DNA of 64,000 nt from Massilia aquatica (GTDB lineage Bacteria; Pseudomonadota; Gammaproteobacteria; Burkholderiales; Burkholderiaceae_D). Shown here one piece after another: positions 58,141 through 64,000 of this stretch; position 1 is the first letter of the stretch; every line of letters starts with the position of its first letter. Under the pieces are notes generated by a model. That model saw only the letters and a list, made by a program, of their open reading frames with translations, did not search any database and was not told the origin of the DNA. Where the stretch lies: positions 186,001 to 250,000 of the forward strand of contig NZ_VVIW01000004.1 of the NCBI RefSeq assembly GCF_011682045.1, given 5' to 3'. The position numbers and the translations under genes are program-made.

Positions 58141-58503
58141 TTAGAACTTCAGACCGGCTTCACGCGCGGCTTCTGCCAACGCCTTCACACGGCCGTGGTA
58201 ACGGAAACCGGAGCGGTCGAACGCAACTTCGGTAATCCCTGCTTTCAGTGCTTTCTCGGCGACGCGCTTGCCAATCAAGGCGGCAGCGGCGGCATTGCCA
58301 CCCTTGCCGGACTTGCCTGCCAGCTCGGCGCGAACTTCGGCTTCGGCGGTGGACGCCGAGACCAGGATTTTCGCGTCCGGGCTGATCAGGTTGGCGTAAA
58401 TGTGCTGGTTGGTACGATGTACCGACAGACGATTTACTTTCAGTTCCGCGATCTTGATGCGGGTCTGGCGTCCACGACGCAGACGTGATTCTTTCTTGTC
58501 CAT
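58141..58503 (-). CDS. rplR: 50S ribosomal protein L18
   Basis: 120 residues. [20 protein letters not shown] at the start and [20 protein letters not shown] near the end. Binds 5S rRNA with L5. Confidence 0.98.
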   Translation of the reverse strand: MDKKESRLRRGRQTRIKIAELKVNRLSVHRTNQHIYANLISPDAKILVSASTAEAEVRAELAGKSGKGGNAAAAALIGKRVAEKALKAGITEVAFDRSGFRYHGRVKALAEAAREAGLKF

Positions 58504-58514
58504 GGTCAGCCCTA

Positions 58515-59048
58515 TTATTTCTTCTTGGTTTCTTTAAGCTTAACCACTTCGTCCACATAGCGGACGCCCTTGCCTTTGTAAGGCTCAGGGGAGCGGTAAG
58601 CGCGCACTTCTGCAGCGACCTGACCAACCTGTTGACGATCGATACCCTTGATGATGATTTCGGTCGGGGTTGGGGTGGCGCAAGTCACGCCTGCTGGCAT
58701 CGAGTGCACAACAGGGTGCGAGAAACCCAGCGACAGGTTCAGCTTGTCGCCGGCGGCCTGGGCTTTGTAGCCCACGCCCACCAGGGACAGCTTCTTCTCG
58801 AAGCCTTTGGTCACGCCGGTCACCATATTGTTGACCAGGGCACGCAAGGTGCCGGACATCGCGTTCGACTCACGGCTGTCGTCGACGACGTCGAAGCTCA
58901 GCGTGCCATCTTTGTTTTCTACTTTTACCAGGCCGTTCAGGGCCTGGGTCATGGTGCCCAACGGGCCCTTGACGGTGATCGCTGCTGCAGTGATCGCCAC
59001 ATCGGCGCCAGCTGGGACAGCGATCGGCATTTTAGCTACTCGGGACAT
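58515..59048 (-). CDS. rplF: 50S ribosomal protein L6
   Basis: 177 residues beginning [20 protein letters not shown] and ending with [20 protein letters not shown]. Located near the sarcin-ricin loop and factor-binding site. Confidence 0.98.
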   Translation of the reverse strand: MSRVAKMPIAVPAGADVAITAAAITVKGPLGTMTQALNGLVKVENKDGTLSFDVVDDSRESNAMSGTLRALVNNMVTGVTKGFEKKLSLVGVGYKAQAAGDKLNLSLGFSHPVVHSMPAGVTCATPTPTEIIIKGIDRQQVGQVAAEVRAYRSPEPYKGKGVRYVDEVVKLKETKKK

Positions 59049-59060
59049 TGTCGATACTCC

Positions 59061-59456
59061 TTAAGCCACGTAGCAAATAACTTCGCCGCCGACACCGGTG
59101 GCGCGTGCTTTGCGGTCGGTCATGACGCCTTGCGGGGTCGACACGATCGCCACACCCAGGCCATTCATCACGGTAGGGATGTCATCTTTGCCTTTGTAGA
59201 CGCGCAGACCCGGACGGGACACGCGCTCTAAGCGCTCGATGACCGGACGGCCAACGTAATACTTCAAACCGATCTTCAGTTCCGCCTTGCCACCGGTTGC
59301 GGTGACGGCGAAATCTTCAATGTAACCCTCGTCCTTGAGGACGACAGCAATCGCTACTTTAACTTTCGACGATGGCATGGCCACGGTCGTCTTTTGAACA
59401 CCTTGTGCGTTGCGAATGCGGGTCAGCATATCGGCGATAGGATCGCTCATACTCAT
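59061..59456 (-). CDS. rpsH: 30S ribosomal protein S8
   Basis: 131 residues; [18 protein letters not shown] at the start (the third codon is also ATG) and [18 protein letters not shown] near the end. In E. coli S8 represses the spc operon by binding near rplE; I could not verify such a site here. Confidence 0.98.
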   Translation of the reverse strand: MSMSDPIADMLTRIRNAQGVQKTTVAMPSSKVKVAIAVVLKDEGYIEDFAVTATGGKAELKIGLKYYVGRPVIERLERVSRPGLRVYKGKDDIPTVMNGLGVAIVSTPQGVMTDRKARATGVGGEVICYVA

Positions 59457-59470
59457 TGCTTATTCTCCTA

Positions 59471-59776
59471 TTACCAGCTTGCTTTAGTCATACCCGGAAT
59501 CTCACCACGCATGGCAAATTCACGGAGCTTGATACGGGCCAGACCGAATTTACGGAATGTGCCACGTGGACGGCCGGTCACGGCGCAGCGGTTACGCTGG
59601 CGGGTCGGGGCCGAGTTGCGCGGCAGAGCCTGCAACTTCAGACGGGCTTCATAACGTTCTTCTTCCGACTTCGACTGGTCGTCGATGATGGCTTTCAGAG
59701 CGGCACGCTTCGGGGCGAATTTCTCCACCAGGTCTGCACGCTTCTGTTCGCGGTTAATCAGTGCTAGTTTTGCCAT
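59471..59776 (-). CDS. rpsN: 30S ribosomal protein S14, zinc-free type
   Basis: 101 residues. The long form: the centre reads [20 protein letters not shown] with only one cysteine, so the CXXC zinc site of the short form is absent. Ends [15 protein letters not shown]. Confidence 0.98.
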   Translation of the reverse strand: MAKLALINREQKRADLVEKFAPKRAALKAIIDDQSKSEEERYEARLKLQALPRNSAPTRQRNRCAVTGRPRGTFRKFGLARIKLREFAMRGEIPGMTKASW

Positions 59777-59780
59777 GATC

Positions 59781-60320
59781 TCAGTTTCTGAACGGAAATT
59801 TAAAGGCGGCGAGCAGAGCTTTCGCTTCGTCGTCGGTCTTGGCGGTTGTCGTGATGCTGATATTCATACCGCGCAACGCGTCAATCTTGTCGTACTCGAT
59901 TTCAGGGAAAATGATCTGTTCCTTGACACCGATGTTGTAGTTACCACGGCCATCGAACGAACGGCCATTGACGCCACGGAAGTCACGCACGCGCGGCAGG
60001 GCCACGGTGATGAAACGATCCAGGAATTCGTACATACGGGCACCGCGCAGGGTGACCATGGTACCGATCGGGTAACCTTCACGGATTTTGAAACCCGCGA
60101 TAGCTTTGCGCGACTTGGTGGTCACTGGCTTCTGGCCGGCGATCTTGGTCAGGTCGGCGACAGCGTGCTCGAGAACCTTCTTGTCGGCGATGGCTTCACC
60201 AACACCCATGTTCAGGGTGATCTTGGTCAGGCGCGGGACTTCCATTGCCGATTTGTAGCCAAATTTGGCGACCAGGTCGGCAACGACCTTATCTTTATAA
60301 AATGCTTGGAGACGGGCCAT
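59781..60320 (-). CDS. rplE: 50S ribosomal protein L5
   Basis: 179 residues. [20 protein letters not shown] and the C-terminal [20 protein letters not shown] are the family signatures. Binds 5S rRNA and contacts S13. Four-base gap to rpsN. Confidence 0.98.
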   Translation of the reverse strand: MARLQAFYKDKVVADLVAKFGYKSAMEVPRLTKITLNMGVGEAIADKKVLEHAVADLTKIAGQKPVTTKSRKAIAGFKIREGYPIGTMVTLRGARMYEFLDRFITVALPRVRDFRGVNGRSFDGRGNYNIGVKEQIIFPEIEYDKIDALRGMNISITTTAKTDDEAKALLAAFKFPFRN

Positions 60321-60326
60321 GATGTC

Positions 60327-60641
60327 TTAAACCTTCACTACTTCGCCGGAGGACTTGAAAACGCGGACTTTCTTGCCGTCTACGTCTTTGAAGCCCACGC
60401 GGTCTGCCTTGCCAGTCGCTGCATTAAACAATGCAACGTTGGACACGTGAATCGGCATTGTCTTGTCGACGATACCACCAGTTACACCGGTCATTGGGTT
60501 CGGCTTGGTCGCTTTTTTAGCGACGTTGACGCCTTCAACCACGACATGCTCAGCATCGATACGTTGCTGAACAACACCGCGTTTGCCCTTGTCTTTCCCG
60601 GTCAGAACGATGACTTCGTCGTTTTTACGAATCTTATCCAT
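60327..60641 (-). CDS. rplX: 50S ribosomal protein L24
   Basis: 104 residues with the KOW motif [18 protein letters not shown]. Starts assembly of the 50S subunit. Between rplN and rplE. Confidence 0.98.
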   Translation of the reverse strand: MDKIRKNDEVIVLTGKDKGKRGVVQQRIDAEHVVVEGVNVAKKATKPNPMTGVTGGIVDKTMPIHVSNVALFNAATGKADRVGFKDVDGKKVRVFKSSGEVVKV

Positions 60642-60650
60642 TACGACTCC

Positions 60651-61019
60651 TTACAGGACTTCAGGTGCCAGGGACACGATCTTCATGAACTTTTCAGTGC
60701 GCAGTTCGCGCGTGACTGGTCCAAAAATCCGGGTACCGATCGGCTCGAGCTTGGCGTTGAGCAAAACAGCAGCATTGCCGTCGAACTTCACCAGGGAGCC
60801 GTCTTGGCGGCGCACACCTTTAGCGGTACGCACAACCACAGCGTTATAAATTTCACCTTTTTTGACACGGCCGCGTGGCGCAGCAACCTTGACGGTTACC
60901 TTGATCACGTCGCCAATGCCAGCATAACGGCGCTTGGAACCGCCCAATACCTTGATGCACATGACTTCCTTGGCACCGGTATTGTCGGCTACTTCGAGCC
61001 GGCTTTCAGTTTGAATCAT
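60651..61019 (-). CDS. rplN: 50S ribosomal protein L14
   Basis: 122 residues beginning [20 protein letters not shown] and ending [13 protein letters not shown]. First gene of the spc group; preceded by a 422-base gap with its own likely promoter. AAAGAGAA upstream is a weak ribosome site. Confidence 0.98.
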   Translation of the reverse strand: MIQTESRLEVADNTGAKEVMCIKVLGGSKRRYAGIGDVIKVTVKVAAPRGRVKKGEIYNAVVVRTAKGVRRQDGSLVKFDGNAAVLLNAKLEPIGTRIFGPVTRELRTEKFMKIVSLAPEVL

Positions 61020-61202
61020 AGTATTCTCTTTCCCAACTTAAGCCGAAGAATCCCCACAATGTGGGCCTGCGGTCAGTCTTGGTCCCGCCAACCTCCCCTG
61101 CTGGGTCGATTGATTGGGTGATGGACTTTCCAAAAACTTTCGTTGCAGGCCGCTGCCACCGGGGTGACTGATAAATGCGGCGTTACATGAACGAAGCCCG
61201 CT

Positions 61203-61231
61203 AGTATCACACAATACTGGCGGACCCGCAA
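61203..61231 (-). promoter_or_regulatory. rplN: Probable spc operon promoter
   Basis: On the minus strand TTGCGG (61231-61226) and GATACT (61208-61203) are 17 bases apart, and TGT directly before GATACT makes an extended -10. Predicted start near 61196, leaving a leader of about 175 bases before rplN. Confidence 0.55.
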
Positions 61232-61326
61232 GAACTTTTATCCGGAAGCTGGCTGCCGCTCAAAAAAGCGACACCCCCATCCGGCACTACTGGTACTTCT
61301 GATGCTACTAGGCTGGTCTGATCAGA

Positions 61327-61438
61327 CTCTAGTCAGTTGAGGACAGGGCAACGGCGATGAACCATGCCCTGTCCCGCAACCAATCTCTAGTCAGTTGAGG
61401 ACAGGGCAACGGCGATGAACCATGCCCTGTCCCGCAAC
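61327..61438. repeat. Two tandem 54-base repeats with hairpins
   Basis: Identical units 61327-61380 and 61385-61438, period 58. Each has a perfect ten-base stem GGACAGGGCA/TGCCCTGTCC (61341-61350 with 61365-61374; 61399-61408 with 61423-61432) and a 14-base loop. The array begins three bases after the rpsQ stop in the direction of transcription. No T-tract follows. Confidence 0.92.
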
Positions 61439-61441
61439 GAT

Positions 61442-61714
61442 TTAGATTACCTGCGCTGCTTGCACAACGCGGGTAACAGTCCAAGCCTTGGTCTTCGAGA
61501 TCGGACGACCTTCTTGAATCTCGACCGTATCACCGGTCTTGACCGAGTTGGTTTCGTCATGCGCGTGATACTTGTTCGAACGCATGATGATCTTGCCGTA
61601 CAACGGGTGCTTGACGTGACGCTCGATCAGGACGGTAACAGTCTTGTCCATCTTGTCGGAAACCACTTTACCGACCAAGGTGCGCTTCAGGGCGACTTTA
61701 GTAGTTTCGGTCAT
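61442..61714 (-). CDS. rpsQ: 30S ribosomal protein S17
   Basis: 90 residues. [20 protein letters not shown] is the OB-fold signature and [17 protein letters not shown] the second. Its ATG overlaps the rpmC stop by four bases. Last gene of the S10 group. Confidence 0.98.
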   Translation of the reverse strand: MTETTKVALKRTLVGKVVSDKMDKTVTVLIERHVKHPLYGKIIMRSNKYHAHDETNSVKTGDTVEIQEGRPISKTKAWTVTRVVQAAQVI

Positions 61715-61902
61715 TTGGCTTCCTTCGAGTTCATGACAGTCTTCACACGCGCGATGTCGCGGCGTACCTTCTTGAGTTGCGAAGTGTTGCTCAGCTGCTG
61801 CGTAGCGATTTGCATGCGCATGCCGAACTGTGCCTTCAACAAATCATTCAGCTCTTTCTGAAGAGCTGCCTGGTCTTTGCCGCGGAGTTCTGTTGCTTTC
61901 AT
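61711..61902 (-). CDS. rpmC: 50S ribosomal protein L29
   Basis: 63 residues, two helices: [20 protein letters not shown] and [18 protein letters not shown]. Near the exit tunnel, where trigger factor and SRP dock in known ribosomes. Confidence 0.98.
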   Translation of the reverse strand: MKATELRGKDQAALQKELNDLLKAQFGMRMQIATQQLSNTSQLKKVRRDIARVKTVMNSKEAK

Positions 61903-61914
61903 ATACGACTCCTT

Positions 61915-62334
61915 TTATTGGCCGACCTGGCGTACGACGAACGTCGTTGCCAGTGGCAGTTTGGCGGCGGCCAGACGGAACGCTTCCCGGGCCAGCGTCT
62001 CATCGACGCCGTCCATTTCGTACAGTACCTTGCCTGGCTGGATTTCAGCGACGTAGTACTCCGGGTTACCTTTACCGTTACCCATACGGACTTCAGCTGG
62101 CTTGTTCGAAATTGGCTTGTCCGGGAAAATACGGATCCAAATACGACCACCGCGCTTGATGTGACGGGTCATGGCACGACGAGCTGCTTCGATCTGACGA
62201 GCAGTGATACGGCCGCGGGCAACTGCCTTCAGACCGAATTCACCGAACGAGACAGCGGTGCCGCGTGTGTGCGAAATGCCGGTGTTACGGCCTTTCTGCT
62301 CTTTACGATACTTCCTGCGTGCTGGTTGCAGCAT
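61915..62334 (-). CDS. rplP: 50S ribosomal protein L16
   Basis: 139 residues beginning [20 protein letters not shown], with [20 protein letters not shown] and [15 protein letters not shown]-type C-terminus. Sits by the A-site tRNA elbow. Confidence 0.98.
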   Translation of the reverse strand: MLQPARRKYRKEQKGRNTGISHTRGTAVSFGEFGLKAVARGRITARQIEAARRAMTRHIKRGGRIWIRIFPDKPISNKPAEVRMGNGKGNPEYYVAEIQPGKVLYEMDGVDETLAREAFRLAAAKLPLATTFVVRQVGQ

Positions 62335-62336
62335 GA

Positions 62337-63188
62337 TTATTCTCCTGCTTTCTCAGCTGGTGCAGCAGCAGCCGCTTCCGGCTTCTTCACTGCGACTGCA
62401 GGACGAGCACGGACGACTGGAGCGCCAGTTGGGGTTGAACCTGGACGACCGCCTGGAGCACCGGCTGGACGCGGACGACCTGCTGGCTTGCCATCATCAC
62501 GGCGCGGACCGCGGCTCTTCTTCTCGTCAGCCGGGGTATCGATGACTGGTGCGTCGCCGTTCGGCGCGCGGTCACCCTTGTATACCCAGACCTTGACGCC
62601 GATGATGCCGTAGGTCGTTGCTGCTTCGCTGGTGCCATAATCGATATCGGCGCGCAGGGTGTGCAGAGGCACGCGGCCTTCGCGGTACCACTCTTTACGT
62701 GCGATTTCGATGCCGTTCAGACGGCCCGACGACATGATCTTGATGCCCAGGGCACCCAGACGCATGGCGTTTTGCATGGCGCGCTTCATAGCGCGGCGGA
62801 ACATGATGCGCTTTTCCAGCTGCTGCGAGATCGAATCGGCGATCAGCTGCGAGTCGATTTCCGGCTTGCGGATTTCTTCGATGTTCACGTGCACAGGAAC
62901 GCCCATGATCTTGGTCAGCGCCGACTTCAGTACTTCGATGTCTTCGCCTTTTTTACCAATGACCACGCCTGGACGCGAGCTGTAGATCGTGAAGCGCGCG
63001 TTCTTGGCAGGACGCTCGATGACGATGCGGCCAACCGAAGCGTTCTTCAGTTTCTTTTTCAGGAACGCACGTGCCTTGAGATCTTCGTTCAGCATTTGGG
63101 CAAAGTTACCATTGCCCGCGTACCAACGCGATGCCCAGTTACGGGTTACTGACAGGCGAAAGCCTGTTGGATGAATCTTCTGTCCCAT
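62337..63188 (-). CDS. rpsC: 30S ribosomal protein S3 with extended C-terminus
   Basis: 283 residues. [20 protein letters not shown] at the start, KH domain with [14 protein letters not shown], and C domain ending VWVYKGDR. After about residue 215 a disordered Lys/Arg/Pro/Ala-rich tail of some 65 residues follows ([20 protein letters not shown]), longer than E. coli S3 (233 residues) but usual in Burkholderiales. Confidence 0.98.
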   Translation of the reverse strand: MGQKIHPTGFRLSVTRNWASRWYAGNGNFAQMLNEDLKARAFLKKKLKNASVGRIVIERPAKNARFTIYSSRPGVVIGKKGEDIEVLKSALTKIMGVPVHVNIEEIRKPEIDSQLIADSISQQLEKRIMFRRAMKRAMQNAMRLGALGIKIMSSGRLNGIEIARKEWYREGRVPLHTLRADIDYGTSEAATTYGIIGVKVWVYKGDRAPNGDAPVIDTPADEKKSRGPRRDDGKPAGRPRPAGAPGGRPGSTPTGAPVVRARPAVAVKKPEAAAAAPAEKAGE

Positions 63189-63197
63189 CGTGACCCC

Positions 63198-63527
63198 TTA
63201 GTTGCCGACAGTCACGTAGATGTGACAGGATTGTTTTGAGATGCGATCACCCCGGCCTTTAGCGCGTGCAGTGAAGCGCTTCAGGATAGGACCCTTTTCA
63301 ACGTAGATCTGGACGACCTTCAGCTCGTCGATGTCAGCGCCATCATTGTGCTCGGCGTTCGCGATGGCGGACTCCAGAACCTTCTTGATGATCGTTGCAC
63401 CTTTTTTCGGGCTGAACTGCAAGATGTTGAGTGCTGCGTCAACTTTCTTGCCACGGATCAGATCGGCAACCAGACGACCTTTTTGGTCGGACAGGCGCAC
63501 ACCTTTGAGGATAGCTTTGGTTTCCAT
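63198..63527 (-). CDS. rplV: 50S ribosomal protein L22
   Basis: 109 residues: [20 protein letters not shown] at the start and [20 protein letters not shown] in the tunnel-lining hairpin region. Shares one base with the rpsS stop. Confidence 0.98.
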   Translation of the reverse strand: METKAILKGVRLSDQKGRLVADLIRGKKVDAALNILQFSPKKGATIIKKVLESAIANAEHNDGADIDELKVVQIYVEKGPILKRFTARAKGRGDRISKQSCHIYVTVGN

Positions 63528-63802
63528 TATTTCTTCGCCTTCTTGTCAGCGGCATGGCCCTTGAACGTACGGGTCAGTGCGAATTCGCCGAGCTTGTGAC
63601 CAACCATGTTCTCGGAGATGTATACCGGCACGTGGAGCTTGCCGTTATGCACTGCGATCGTCAGGCCGATGAAGTCTGGCGAGATCGTCGAACGGCGCGA
63701 CCAGGTTTTGACTGGCTTCTTGTCTTTGTTCGCTTGCGCGGTTTCGACTTTTTTCACCAGGTGGGCGTCGATAAACGGCCCTTTTTTCAATGAACGTGTC
63801 AT
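63527..63802 (-). CDS. rpsS: 30S ribosomal protein S19
   Basis: 91 residues beginning [20 protein letters not shown] with [20 protein letters not shown] near the end. Head of the 30S subunit. Nine bases after rplB. Confidence 0.98.
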   Translation of the reverse strand: MTRSLKKGPFIDAHLVKKVETAQANKDKKPVKTWSRRSTISPDFIGLTIAVHNGKLHVPVYISENMVGHKLGEFALTRTFKGHAADKKAKK

Positions 63803-63811
63803 GTCTTATCC

Positions 63812-64000
63812 TTATTTCTTGCCGCGGCGCGAGACGATCATCGAAGTCGTACGCTTGTTACGGCGCGTCTTCTTACCCTTCGTCTGTTGGCCCCAAGGCG
63901 ACACTGGATGACGACCAGCTGCGGTTTTACCTTCACCACCACCGTGCGGGTGATCGACCGGGTTCATGACCACACCGCGAACGGTAGGACGAACACCGCG
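63812..64000 (-). CDS. rplB: 50S ribosomal protein L2, C-terminal fragment
   Basis: The last 62 residues are present and the gene continues past the right window edge. [20 protein letters not shown] is the conserved peptidyl-transferase-proximal loop with its key histidine. Ends [10 protein letters not shown]. Confidence 0.97.

Larger units (their letters stand above)
61020..61441. other. S10/spc operon junction
   Basis: 422 bases without a gene between rpsQ and rplN. From the rpsQ side it holds two perfect 54-base direct repeats (61327-61380, 61385-61438), then a T-rich GC-flanked stretch (CGCTTTTTTGAGCG on the minus strand, about 61258-61271), a probable promoter (61203-61231) and a leader of about 175 bases to rplN. 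Confidence 0.7.

Noticed and set aside
61327-61438. CRISPR array
   Set aside because: Only two repeats, spacer of four bases and internal hairpins; no cas genes in the window.

Overview
The window reads as chromosomal DNA of a GC-rich betaproteobacterium of the order Burkholderiales, most likely family Oxalobacteraceae (Massilia/Duganella/Janthinobacterium-like). This is a judgement from protein sequence style and gene order (TPR protein-lolB-ispE-tRNA-Gln-prs; pilMNOPQ beside aroK/aroB; cyaY and lptM-lysA; resB-ccsB beside cytochrome c4; the S10-spc-alpha ribosomal operons), not from a database search. Most of the window is core genome, with several accessory stretches.

Layout. 1-3763 (minus): start of prs, tRNA-Gln, ispE, lolB and a TPR lipoprotein. 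3861-7779 (plus): mutM, a dynamin-like GTPase and mutY, each joined to the next by a 4-base stop/start overlap. 7780-18008 (minus): dgt, an in-frame aroK-aroB fusion, an Ig-like-domain lipoprotein and pilQPONM. 18365-22637: mrcA, cyaY, lptM and lysA, with a long inverted repeat between mrcA and cyaY. 22651-29289 (minus): a frameshifted Rpn-type nuclease, msrQ-msrP, ccsB-resB and cytochrome c4. 29488-31254 (plus): engB and hemB.

31377-41583 is an envelope/export region: a TonB/TolA-like proline-rich membrane protein, a large FAD/NAD(P)-binding protein, an RND permease and its adaptor, a sensor kinase and an OmpR-type regulator, all on the minus strand. A Spy/CpxP-like periplasmic protein is divergent from the regulator. 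Four GATACA-type half-sites with 10-base spacing lie in the divergent promoter. 41843-44377 holds an unknown protein and dsbD. 44541-46358 is a cassette of four unknown small genes on the plus strand. 46419-48403 is an SbtA-type bicarbonate permease divergent from a LysR regulator. 48451-51557 is a secreted M66-type metalloprotease with a proline-rich linker and ricin-like tail, broken by a one-base frameshift.

51816-64000 (minus) is the ribosomal protein superoperon from rplB (cut by the window end) to rplQ, including secY, infA, rpmJ and rpoA. It closes with a 17-base-pair bidirectional terminator. The S10/spc junction (61020-61441) contains two perfect 54-base direct repeats, each with a 10-base-pair hairpin, plus a likely spc promoter. 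The spacers flanking rpsD are unusually long, and one of them is rich in hairpins.

The strongest leads for something under-described are the mutM-dynamin-mutY operon, the regulator/efflux/FAD-protein region with its operator and leader hairpin, the four-gene cassette, and the repeat structures inside the ribosomal operon.
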